Shown: one piece after another, positions 55,591-64,000 of the stretch
Layout of the letters: each line of letters begins with the position of its first letter
Position numbering within the stretch: position 1 is the stretch's first letter
DNA from: Pelomonas asaccharophilus_A
GTDB lineage: Bacteria; Pseudomonadota; Gammaproteobacteria; Burkholderiales; Burkholderiaceae_C
Assembly: GCF_031458115.1 (NCBI RefSeq)
Contig: NZ_JAVDXV010000005.1
Coordinates: 310,001-374,000 of the forward strand
DNA: 64,000 nt
Direction of reading: 5' to 3'
Notes under the pieces: model-generated
What the model was told of the DNA's origin: nothing
Seen by the model: the letters and a program-made list of their open reading frames with translations, nothing else
The model's database searches: none
Made by a program: the position numbers and the translations under genes

Positions 55591-57456
55591 ATGGATCCCC
55601 GCCTCCTCCGCTACTACAACCAGGAACTGCGCTATCTCCGTGAGATGGGCGGCGAGTTCGCGCGCGAATTCCCCAAGATCGCCGGCCGCCTCGGCATGGA
55701 AGGCCTGGAAGTGGCCGACCCGTATGTCGAGCGGCTGCTGGAGGGCTCGGCCTTCCTGGCCGCTCGCGTGCAGCTCAAGCAGGACGCCGAGTTCCCGCGG
55801 CTGGCCCAGGCGCTGCTGGACATCGTCTGCCCCAACCTCGGCGCACCCATCCCGTCCATGCTGGTGGCCAAGCTGGAGCCCAGCAACGACCCCAACCTGA
55901 TGGCCGGCTTCACGCTGCCGCGCGGCAGCGCGTTGATGTCGCAGCCCACGTCGCTCGGCCCCACGCGCTGCGAGTTCCGCACCGCGCAACCGGTGACGCT
56001 GACGCCCATCCAGGTCACGCAGGTCGAGTACTTCCTGAGCGCCACCGACATCAACCTCAGCGGCCTGCCGCTGCGCGAACGCCCCAAGAGCGGCGTGCGC
56101 GTGAAGCTGGCGCTGCCCGACGGCATGAGCTTCGCGAAGCTGCCGCTGGACAGCCTGCGCTTCTTCATGGGCGGCCTGCAGGACGTGGCGCTGAAGCTGC
56201 ACGAGCTGGCCACCTGCCGCTGCGTGGGCGTGCTGGCCGGCCCCGGCGGCAAGGACGCGCGCCGCAACTTCCTGCCGCCCGGCTGGGTGCGCCACGTGGG
56301 CCTGGCCGACGACGAGGCCATGCTGCCCGTGACGCTGCGCGGCCTGTCCGGCACGCGGCTGATGCAGGAGTACTTCGCGTTCCCGCAGCGCTTCCTGTTC
56401 CTGGACGTGGCCGGCCTGCGCGCCAGCTTCGCGGCCTGCCCCGGCAACACCTTCGAGCTGGTGCTGCTGTTCGACCGCTACGAGCCCAGCCTGGAGGGCG
56501 GCGGCGAGCCGGCCAACTTCAGCCTGAACTGCGTGCCGGCCATCAACCTGTTCGAGCGCCGCGCCGAGCGCATCGCGGTGGACGACAGCAGCACGGCCTT
56601 CCAGGTCATCCCGGACCGGCTGGCCGGCAACGACTACGAGGTCTTCGACGTCGCCTCCGTCGCTGGCTTCTCCAACGACAGCGACGAGCTGCAGTTCCTG
56701 CCGCTGTTCGACGTGCCGCATGTGGACCCCGGCGGCGCGGCCGGCTACTTCAGCCTGCTGCGCGAGCCGCGCCTGGCCAGCGACCGCGCCAAGCGCGAAG
56801 GGCCGCGTTCGGCCTATGTCGGCAGCGAGGTCTTCCTGGCGCTGGTGGACCTGCAGCGCGCGCCCTACCGCGACGACCTGCGCCAGCTGGCGGCCAAGGT
56901 GCGCTGCACCAACCGCGACCTGCCGCTGTTCATGCCCACCGGGCGCGACCACGGCGGGCTGACGCTGGAGACCCGCGCGCCGGTGGAGACCATCGCCGTC
57001 GTCGCCGGCCCGTCGCGACCGGTCAGCGCCACGCGCGAAGGCCCGCTGGCCTGGCGGCTGCTGTCGCTGCTGTCGCTGAACTACCTGTCGCTGGTGGACG
57101 AGGACGCCGAGCGCGGCGCGCTGGCGCTGCGCGAGCTGCTGGGCCTGTTCGGCCAGAGCGCCAACGCCGGCCTGCTGCGCCAGATCGAGGGCGTGCGCTC
57201 GGTCGCCACGCGGCCGGTGGTGCGCCGCCACCCGGCGCCGGGCCCCATCGCGTTCGGCCGCGGGCTGGAGGTGCAGGTCACGGTGGACGAGCTGTCCTTC
57301 GAGGGCGGCAGCGCCGCGCTGCTGGGCGCCGTGCTGCACCACTACTTCAGCCGCCATGTGTCGATGAACAGCTTCGTGCAGACGCTGCTGGTGTCGCGCA
57401 CGCGCGGCGAGTTGAAGCGCTGGCATCCGCTGCCCGGCGCGCGGGCCATCCTGTGA
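55591..57456 (+). CDS. tssF: T6SS baseplate protein TssF
   Basis: A 621-residue TssF/VasA protein. It begins with the invariant MDPRLLRYYNQELRYLREMGGEFAREFP in its first 28 residues. Other standard features are YVERLLEGSAFLAARVQLK, FPRLAQALLDIVCPN and, near the end, FEGGSAALLGAVLHHYFSRH followed by SMNSFVQTLL. It forms the baseplate wedge with TssG and TssE. Length is normal. The stop overlaps tssG by four bases (GTGA). Confidence 0.96.
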   Translation: MDPRLLRYYNQELRYLREMGGEFAREFPKIAGRLGMEGLEVADPYVERLLEGSAFLAARVQLKQDAEFPRLAQALLDIVCPNLGAPIPSMLVAKLEPSNDPNLMAGFTLPRGSALMSQPTSLGPTRCEFRTAQPVTLTPIQVTQVEYFLSATDINLSGLPLRERPKSGVRVKLALPDGMSFAKLPLDSLRFFMGGLQDVALKLHELATCRCVGVLAGPGGKDARRNFLPPGWVRHVGLADDEAMLPVTLRGLSGTRLMQEYFAFPQRFLFLDVAGLRASFAACPGNTFELVLLFDRYEPSLEGGGEPANFSLNCVPAINLFERRAERIAVDDSSTAFQVIPDRLAGNDYEVFDVASVAGFSNDSDELQFLPLFDVPHVDPGGAAGYFSLLREPRLASDRAKREGPRSAYVGSEVFLALVDLQRAPYRDDLRQLAAKVRCTNRDLPLFMPTGRDHGGLTLETRAPVETIAVVAGPSRPVSATREGPLAWRLLSLLSLNYLSLVDEDAERGALALRELLGLFGQSANAGLLRQIEGVRSVATRPVVRRHPAPGPIAFGRGLEVQVTVDELSFEGGSAALLGAVLHHYFSRHVSMNSFVQTLLVSRTRGELKRWHPLPGARAIL

Positions 57457-58493
57457 ACATCTTCGATGCGTTGAAGCAGCGACCGGGCCGTTTCGACCTG
57501 TTCCAGGCGCTGCGCCGCATCGAGGCCGCCCACCCCGACAAGCCGCGGCTGGGCGACGCGCTGCGCCCGGGCGACGAGCCCGTGCGCTTCGCCAGCGAGC
57601 CGGCGCTGAACTTCGCGCCCACGGCCATCACCAAGCTGGACGCGCGCGACGGCCACGCGCCTCGGCTGGTGCAGCGGGTCATGAGCCTGTTCGGCCCCAA
57701 CGGCGCGTTGCCCACGCACCTGACCGAGTACGCCCGCGAACGGGCCATGCACCACGGCGACCGCACCTTCGCGGCCTTCGCCGACCTGCTGCTGCACCGC
57801 TTCGGCCTGCTGTTCTACCGGGCCTGGGCCCGCTCCCACCCGGTGGTGGGCATGGACCGCGGCCGCAACGCGCCCGTCGTGCGCCACGTCGGCGCGCTCA
57901 TCGGCCTGGCCGAGCCCGCGCTGCGCGAGCGCGACGCCCTGGGCGATTTCTCCAAGCTCTACTTCGCGGGCCGCCTGGCCCGCTCGGCCCGCGACGCCGA
58001 CGGCCTGCAAAGCTGGATCGCGCTGCGCTTTCGCGTGCCGGCCCAGGTGCACCAGTTCAGCGGCCACTGGATGACGCTGGAGCCCGAGGAGCGCACCCGC
58101 CTGGTCAGGCACGACGGCGTCGCGCTGGGCCGTGGCGCCATGCTGGGCGGCCAGGTCTGGGACGTGCAGCACAAGTTCCGCATCGAGATCGGCCCCTTGA
58201 GCTGGACGGAGTTCCAGGCCTTCCTGCCCTACGGCCCGCACCTGCCCGCGCTGCAGGCCATGGTGCGCCAGTACGTGGGCCACGAGTTCGAATGGGACGT
58301 GCGCCTGCGCCTGAAGCCGGCCGAGGTGCCCGCCTGGCCGCTGGGCCGCCAGCCCGGAGTCGGCCAACTGGGTCGCAGCGCCTGGCTGAACAGCAAGCGC
58401 CCGCGCAAACGGGCCGACCAGTTGCTGATGAACGTCGAAAGCATCTGCCGGGAACCGCTGGGGCCGTCCTTGGCACCAAAGCATCAGATGTAG
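57453..58493 (+). CDS. tssG: T6SS baseplate protein TssG
   Basis: A 346-residue TssG/VasB protein read from a GTG that overlaps the tssF stop. Family landmarks are FDLFQALRRIEAAHPD, PVRFASEPALNFAPT, GPNGALPTHLTEYARER, LLHRFGLLFYRAW and LGRSAWLNSKRPRKRADQL. It completes the TssF2-TssG wedge that docks TssK. Its last codons run into an ECF-like promoter for tssH. Confidence 0.95.
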   Translation: MNIFDALKQRPGRFDLFQALRRIEAAHPDKPRLGDALRPGDEPVRFASEPALNFAPTAITKLDARDGHAPRLVQRVMSLFGPNGALPTHLTEYARERAMHHGDRTFAAFADLLLHRFGLLFYRAWARSHPVVGMDRGRNAPVVRHVGALIGLAEPALRERDALGDFSKLYFAGRLARSARDADGLQSWIALRFRVPAQVHQFSGHWMTLEPEERTRLVRHDGVALGRGAMLGGQVWDVQHKFRIEIGPLSWTEFQAFLPYGPHLPALQAMVRQYVGHEFEWDVRLRLKPAEVPAWPLGRQPGVGQLGRSAWLNSKRPRKRADQLLMNVESICREPLGPSLAPKHQM

Positions 58494-58519
58494 CGGAACC
58501 GAACGGCGGCCCCGGTCAC
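58493..58519 (+). promoter_or_regulatory. ECF-like promoter, GCGGAAC-N15-GTCAC (site D)
   Basis: GCGGAAC (58493-58499), overlapping the tssG stop by one base, is followed after 15 bases by GTCAC (58515-58519), 23 bases before tssH. Spacing and the GGAAC box match sites A, B and C. It could give tssH and vgrG extra transcription from inside the operon. Confidence 0.5.
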
Positions 58520-58541
58520 TTAGCACCGAGGAGAACCGCAA

Positions 58542-61211
58542 ATGACCGACATCAGCCGCCAAGCCCTTTTCGGCAAGCTCAACCCGCTGGCCTACAAATC
58601 CGTCGAGGGCGCCACCGTTTTCTGCAAGCTCCGGGGCAACCCCTATGTGGAGCTGGTGCACTGGATCACCCAGCTGCTGGAGAACAACGAGTCCGACGTG
58701 GCGGCCATCGTGCGCCACTACGGCCTGGACGCCGCAGCACTCGCTCGCGACGTGACGACCGCGCTGGACCGCCTGCCGCGCGGCTCCACGTCCATCAGCG
58801 ACTTCTCCGAGCACATCACGCACGCCATCCAGCAGGCCTGGGTCTACTCGACGCTGATGTACGGCGACGCCCAGGTGCGCAGCGGCCACCTGCTGGTGGC
58901 GCTGCTGAACACGCGCACGCTGCGTGAGGCGCTGTTCGGCATCTCGCGCCAGTTCGAGAAGATCAAGGCCGACGACCTGGGCGACAAGCTGCCCAGCCTT
59001 GTGGGCAAGACCGGCGAAGCCGGCCTGGGTGCCACCGACGGCAGCGCGCTGAGCAGCGGCCAGCCCGGTGAGGCCTCGGGCGCGATGGCGCCGGCCGCGA
59101 TGGGCCGCCAGGAGGCGCTGAAGAAGTTCACGGTGGACCTGACCGAGAAGGCCCGCAACGGCGAGATCGACCCGGTGACGGGCCGCGACGACGAGATCCG
59201 CCAGATCGTCGACATCCTGATGCGCCGCCGCCAGAACAACCCGCTGCTGACCGGCGAGGCCGGCGTCGGCAAGACGGCTGTCGTCGAAGGCTTCGCGCTG
59301 CGCCTGGCGCGCGGCGACGTGCCGCCCAGCATGCAGGGCGTGACGCTGCTGTCGCTGGACATCGGCCTGCTGCAGGCCGGTGCGTCCATGAAGGGCGAGT
59401 TCGAGCAGCGCCTGCGCCAGGTCATCGATGAGGTGCAGCAGAGCCCCACGCCCATCATCCTGTTCATCGACGAGATCCATACCCTCGTTGGCGCTGGTGG
59501 TGCCGCCGGCACGGGCGATGCGGCCAACCTGCTGAAGCCGGCGCTGGCGCGCGGCAACCTGCGCACCGTGGGCGCGACGACCTGGGCCGAGTACAAGAAG
59601 TACATCGAGAAGGACCCGGCGCTGACCCGCCGCTTCCAGACCGTGCAGGTCGAGGAGCCCGACGAGAAGAAGGCCATCCTGATGCTGCGCGGCGTGGCCA
59701 CCGTGCTGGAGAAGCACCACCAGATCCAGTTGCTGGACGAGGCCATCGAGGCCGCCGTCAAGCTGTCGCACCGCTACATCCCGGCCCGCCAACTGCCCGA
59801 CAAGGCCGTCAGCCTGCTGGACACCGCCTGCGCCCGCGTCGCCGTCAGCCAGCACGCGATGCCGGCCGAGGTCGAGGACTGCAAGCGCCGCATCGAGTCG
59901 CTGGAGATCGAGCAGGGCATCATCGCCCGCGAGGCCCAGGTCGGCGTGCACATCGGCGAGCGGGGCTCGCTGGTCGAGGAGAAGCTGGCCGCCGAGCGCA
60001 CCCGCCTCGGCGAGCTGGAAGCCCGCTGGACGAAGGAAAAGGACGTCGTCGCCAAGATCCTGGACCTGCGCGCCAAGCTGCGCGGCGGCGACCAGCCGGC
60101 CGACGCCGGCGGCAGCCCCGACCGCGACGCGCTGCTGGCCGAGATGCACGCCGCGCAGGCCCAACTCACGGAGCTGCAGGGCGACGCACCGCTGATCCTG
60201 CCGTCCGTCGATGCGCAGGCCGTGGCCAGTGTCGTCGCCGACTGGACCGGCATTCCCGTCGGCCGCATGGTCAAGAACGAGCTGGAAGCCGTGCTGCGCC
60301 TGGGCGCCACGCTGGGCGCGCGCGTCATCGGCCAGCAGCACGGGCTGGACATGATCGCCCGCCGCATCCAGACCTCGCGCGCCAAGCTCGACAACCCCAG
60401 CAAGCCCATCGGCGTGTTCATGCTGTGCGGCACCTCGGGCGTCGGCAAGACCGAGACGGCGTTGGCGCTGGCCGAGTCGCTGTACGGCGGCGAGCAGAAC
60501 GTCATCACCATCAACATGAGCGAGTATCAGGAGTCGCACACCGTCTCCACGCTCAAGGGCGCGCCTCCGGGCTATGTGGGCTATGGCGAGGGCGGCGTGC
60601 TGACCGAGGCCGTGCGCCGCCGGCCCTACAGCGTCGTGCTGCTCGACGAAGTGGAGAAGGCCCACCCGGACGTGCACGAGCTGTTCTTCCAGGTCTTCGA
60701 CAAGGGCTGGATGGAAGACGGCGAAGGCCGCCTGATCGACTTCAAGAACACCATCATCCTGCTGACCAGCAACGTCGGTTCCGAGCTCATCATGAACATG
60801 TGCCGCGACCCCGAGCTGCTGCCCGACCCCGAGTCCCTGGCCACGGCGCTGACCGAGCCGCTGCAGAAGGTGTTCCCGCCCGCGTTGCTGGGCCGCATCG
60901 TCACGATCCCGTATTACCCGCTGTCCGACGAGATGCTGGCCAAGATCGTGCGCCTGCAGCTGAACCGCATCGTCAAGCGCGTGGCCGAGAACCACCGCAT
61001 CCCGTTCGAGTACAGCGACGCGGCCGTCGAGCTGATCGTCAAGCGCTGCAACAACGCCGAATCCGGCGGCCGCATCATCGACGCCATCCTGACCAACACC
61101 GTGCTGCCCAAGGTCTCCATCGAATACCTGTCGCGCACGGCCTCGGGCCAGCCGCTGGCGCGCGTGGCGCTGGATGTCGCCGATGGCGACTTCAGCTACA
61201 GCTTTGACTAA
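58542..61211 (+). CDS. tssH: T6SS disassembly ATPase TssH/ClpV
   Basis: An 889-residue AAA+ unfoldase that strips contracted TssBC sheaths. The N domain has the ClpV-type start LFGKLNPLAYKSVEGA rather than the ClpB sequence. The first ATPase module has Walker A GEAGVGKT (about residue 237-244) and FIDEIHTLVGAGG. The middle domain carries the coiled-coil LAAERTRLGELEARW. The second module has GTSGVGKTE (about 629) and VLLDEVEKAHPDV, with the pore-loop GYVGYGEGG. No essential residue seems changed. An AGGAG site precedes the ATG. Confidence 0.97.
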   Translation: MTDISRQALFGKLNPLAYKSVEGATVFCKLRGNPYVELVHWITQLLENNESDVAAIVRHYGLDAAALARDVTTALDRLPRGSTSISDFSEHITHAIQQAWVYSTLMYGDAQVRSGHLLVALLNTRTLREALFGISRQFEKIKADDLGDKLPSLVGKTGEAGLGATDGSALSSGQPGEASGAMAPAAMGRQEALKKFTVDLTEKARNGEIDPVTGRDDEIRQIVDILMRRRQNNPLLTGEAGVGKTAVVEGFALRLARGDVPPSMQGVTLLSLDIGLLQAGASMKGEFEQRLRQVIDEVQQSPTPIILFIDEIHTLVGAGGAAGTGDAANLLKPALARGNLRTVGATTWAEYKKYIEKDPALTRRFQTVQVEEPDEKKAILMLRGVATVLEKHHQIQLLDEAIEAAVKLSHRYIPARQLPDKAVSLLDTACARVAVSQHAMPAEVEDCKRRIESLEIEQGIIAREAQVGVHIGERGSLVEEKLAAERTRLGELEARWTKEKDVVAKILDLRAKLRGGDQPADAGGSPDRDALLAEMHAAQAQLTELQGDAPLILPSVDAQAVASVVADWTGIPVGRMVKNELEAVLRLGATLGARVIGQQHGLDMIARRIQTSRAKLDNPSKPIGVFMLCGTSGVGKTETALALAESLYGGEQNVITINMSEYQESHTVSTLKGAPPGYVGYGEGGVLTEAVRRRPYSVVLLDEVEKAHPDVHELFFQVFDKGWMEDGEGRLIDFKNTIILLTSNVGSELIMNMCRDPELLPDPESLATALTEPLQKVFPPALLGRIVTIPYYPLSDEMLAKIVRLQLNRIVKRVAENHRIPFEYSDAAVELIVKRCNNAESGGRIIDAILTNTVLPKVSIEYLSRTASGQPLARVALDVADGDFSYSFD

Positions 61212-61239
61212 GCCTGATCGCGACGCGGAGAGCCTGGCA

Positions 61240-64000
61240 TGAGCGATGCTGTGATGTCCATCACCACCACGCTGGGTGGTGACAAGCTGCTGGTCCTGCG
61301 CATGGACGGCAAGGAGCAGCTGGGCCAATTGCCGGAGTGGAACGTCGACCTGGTCGGCAACGTCAGCATGCTGGGCGTGCGCGAGACCATCAACCTGCAC
61401 AAGCTGCTGGGCACGCGCGCCAACGTCTCCATAGCGCATGGCGCCAAGCGCAACTTCAACGGCTACATCACCGAGGCGCAGCGCGGCGAGCGCCATGGCC
61501 GGTTCGAGTCCTTCCGCATCACGATGCGGCCGTGGCTGTGGTTCGCCACCAAGACGCGCAACTCCAAGGTGTTCCAGAACAAGAGCGTCAAGGACATCGT
61601 CAAGGCCGTGCTGACGCCCTACAGCCCCGACTTCGAATGGCGGGTCAAGGACACCGGCGTCGACAAGGCGCTGGAGTACTGCGTCCAGTACAACGAGTCG
61701 GATTTCGATTTCGTCAGCCGCCTGCTGGAGGAGTTCGGCGTCTACTACTTCTTCGAGCACACCAGCACCACCCACACGCTGGTGCTGATCGACGCGCTCG
61801 ACAAGCACGAGGCCAAGACCGGCACCAAGACCATCCAGTGGTCGCACAAGCTGGAGGCCGGCAAGCCCGGCATCGTCGACTGGAGCCTGATCGAGGAAGT
61901 GCACTCGATCAAGGCCGTCGTGCGCGACTACGACTACCTCGCCACCGCCACCGCCATCGAGCAGACGCAGTCCGCCAGCATGATGGCGGCCACCGAGAAG
62001 CGGGGCCCCGCCGAGGTCTACGAGTACCCGGCCCGCGCCGTGCTGAACCAGGTCAAGGACGCCTCGCAGCCGGCCACCACGATGATGAACCGCTTCGCCA
62101 AGCTGCGGCTGGAGGAGCTGCAGTCGCTGCAGAAGGTGTTCACCGGCACCACCAATGCCAACGACCTGGAGGTCGGCACCTACTTCGAGCTGGAGGACGC
62201 GCTGACGCCGGCCGATGACGACACCTATGTGGTCGTCAGCATGAACTTCAGCGCCGAGTTCGCCGACCACGAGGCCATCGACGACCTCAAGGCCGTGCAC
62301 CAGCGCCGCGACGGCGTGCTCGCCAGCTTCATGTGCATTCCCAAGGACGGCAACGCCTTCCGTCCGCAGCGGCGCACGCCGCGCCCCATCATGTATGGCC
62401 CGCAGACCGCCGTGGTGGTGGGCAAGTCGGGCACCGAGGTGGACTGCGACAAGCACGGCCGCATCCGCGTGCAGTTCCACTGGGACCGCCTCGGCAAGAA
62501 GGACGAGAACAGCTCCTGCTACCTGCGCCTGTCCCAGCCCTGGGCCGGCAAGAACATGGGCTTGTGGATGATTCCGCGCGTGGGCCATGAGGTGGTGGTC
62601 AGCTTCCTGGGCGGCGACCCCGACCGGCCGCTGATCACGGGCTCGGTGCACAACGACGTCAACGTGCCGCCCTACCCGCTGCCCGACAACTCGGACATCA
62701 GCGGCTGGCGCACCCACTCCACCAAGGACGGCAAGGCCGATGCGCGCCATGAACTGCGCTTCGACGACAAGACCGACGGCGAGTACATCTGGCTGCAGTC
62801 GCAGAAGGACTTCCACCGCCACGTGAAGGCCGACGCCTTCGACTGGATCGAGATGAACGAGACCAAGAAGGTCAAGCTCACTCGCCAGGAAGTGGTGGGC
62901 GAGAACTGGTACGTCAACGTCGGCAAGGACGTCATGCACGACCTGGGCAAGGACTTGCACACCAAGGTCGCGGGCGACATCTTCACGACCGGCGCCGCCA
63001 CCTACCAGCTCAAGCTGGACAAGGACTACAACGCCAAGGTCGGTGCCGACTACGGCCTGGACGTGACCGGCAAGACCGCCGTCAAGTCCGGCGGCGACAT
63101 CAACCTGCAAAGCGGCGGCGCGGCCAACATCAAGACCACGGGCAACCTGGTGGGTGAGGCGGGCGCCAAGCTGTCGCTGAAGGCCACGGCCGACCTGCTG
63201 ATGCAGGGCGTCAACGTCAAGGCCAAGGGCAGCGCCGAGATCGTGCTGGAGGCCACCGCGGGCATCAAGATCGTCTGCGGCGCCTCGGTCATCACGCTGG
63301 GCCCGGCGGGCGTCACCATCGACGGGCCGCTGGTCAAGGTCAACTGCGGCGGCGGCGGTGGCTCCGCCGGTGCGGCCGAGAGCGCGGCTGCGGCCGAACC
63401 CAAGGCCCCCGAGGACGCCAAGAACCAGGAACTGCTGACGCCGGCCAAGGTCAAGGACTACGACAAGCTGTTCGAAGACCCGCTGAAGGAGGCCACCGGC
63501 ACCAGCACGCCGGCCGCCGGCGGCGCCGGCGCGACGGCGGGCGCGGGCGCAGGCGGCATGAGCGCCGGCGCACTGCCGGGTGCAGGCGCCGTCTCGGCGC
63601 TGCGCGCCGGTGCGCTGGCCGCGGGCGCCGCGGCACTGGCCGCCGGCGGCGCGGTGGCCGTGGGCTTTGCCGCCGCAGCGGCTCCAGCCCCGGCCGCGCC
63701 TGACGACAGCCCGGCTCCGGTCACCGACGAGACCGCCGACGCGATCGCCTCGGCCGAAGCCGCCTATGCGGCCGAGAAGGAAGAGGAGCGCCTGGCCAAG
63801 GAGGAGGCCGACAAGGCGGCCGAGCAGGCCAGCAAGGACGCCGCCGCCTCCCAGGCCGCGTTGAAGGACGCCGAGGCCGCCGCGAACGCGGAGCTTTCCA
63901 AGCAGACCGCTGAACAGGCCCAGGCTGAAGCCGAGGCCGCCTATGCCACGGCCAAGACCGCCGAAGCTGCGGCCCAGCAGCCCGGCAAGACCGCCGACGA
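61240..64000 (+). CDS. vgrG: T6SS spike protein VgrG with long C-terminal extension (3' end outside window)
   Basis: The frame runs off the right edge after 920 codons. The gp27/gp44-like part (1-370) and the gp5 OB domain (QFHWDRLGKKDENSSCYLRL, WAGKNMGLWMIPRVGHEVVV) are canonical. A DUF2345-type beta-helix follows to about residue 700 (LKLDKDYNAKVGADYGLDV, then repeats such as LKATADLLMQGVNVKAKG). After NCGGGGG it continues with more than 200 further residues: an Ala/Gly-rich, membrane-like stretch (AGALAAGAAALAAGGAVAVG) and then a charged helical region (KEEERLAKEEADKAAEQASK). The extension makes it a candidate evolved VgrG or effector-loading spike. Confidence 0.95.

Noticed and set aside
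57342..63110. Minus-strand open frame of 1922 codons
   Set aside because: It is antisense to tssG, tssH and vgrG, rich in His, Gln, Val and Ala with no domain. Such frames arise in GC-rich DNA from the codon bias of the true strand.

Overview
The window is about 64 kb of very GC-rich DNA with dense, mostly uninterrupted genes. It looks like chromosome of a betaproteobacterium of the order Burkholderiales, most likely in the Roseateles/Mitsuaria/Rubrivivax neighbourhood. That placement rests on gene content and overall style, not on a marker gene. The only RNA gene is an initiator tRNA-fMet at 37.2 kb. I see no integrase, transposase, CRISPR array or replication origin. The only stretch of more than 300 bases without a large gene (24865-25387) holds a small exported-protein gene, a terminator and a 20-bp palindrome.

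Layout. 1-5.5 kb: xylan/glucan utilisation (GPH sugar transporter end, GH43, GH39, an internally deleted GH5, an intact GH5). 5.5-9.6 kb: small metabolic and regulatory genes (DUF1579-like, NIPSNAP, Lrp-type regulator, VOC protein, Rrf2 regulator with a thioredoxin-reductase-like flavoprotein, PRC-barrel). 9.8-13.3 kb: Ku and LigD for non-homologous end joining. 13.4-24.9 kb: a periplasmic Cys-repeat protein, then a signalling island (response regulator, triple-receiver hybrid kinase, CheR, receiver-less CheB, REC-kinase, another hybrid kinase) ending in a scar of broken chemoreceptor and phosphorelay genes. 25.4-38.6 kb: a second carbohydrate region aimed at rhamnogalacturonan (PL11, GH105-DUF4861, GH2, sorbosone-dehydrogenase-like cytochrome c protein), plus a ParB-like protein, a P450, the tRNA and a GH26-like enzyme behind a LacI-type operator. 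38.7-44.5 kb: the four-gene ligase-associated repair cassette (MBL exonuclease, ATP-dependent ligase, Lhr-type helicase, PdeM). 44.5-64 kb: a type VI secretion system (T6SS) with an ECF sigma factor, a Ser/Thr kinase, tssA, tssB, tssC, three Hcp-family genes, a zinc-ribbon protein, tagJ, tssE, tssF, tssG, tssH and the start of a long vgrG. The membrane-complex genes tssJ, tssK, tssL and tssM are not in the window.

The strongest new observation is in the T6SS region. Four intergenic sites carry the same promoter-like pattern, GGAAC, exactly 15 bases, then GTTAC/GACAC/GTCAC. They lie upstream of the unknown gene at 45.3 kb, the kinase, tssA and tssH. The ECF sigma gene beside them is an obvious candidate reader. 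Inside the same cluster, two of the Hcp-family genes, one with an inserted coiled coil of about 110 residues, sit between two nearly identical 82-bp direct repeats.
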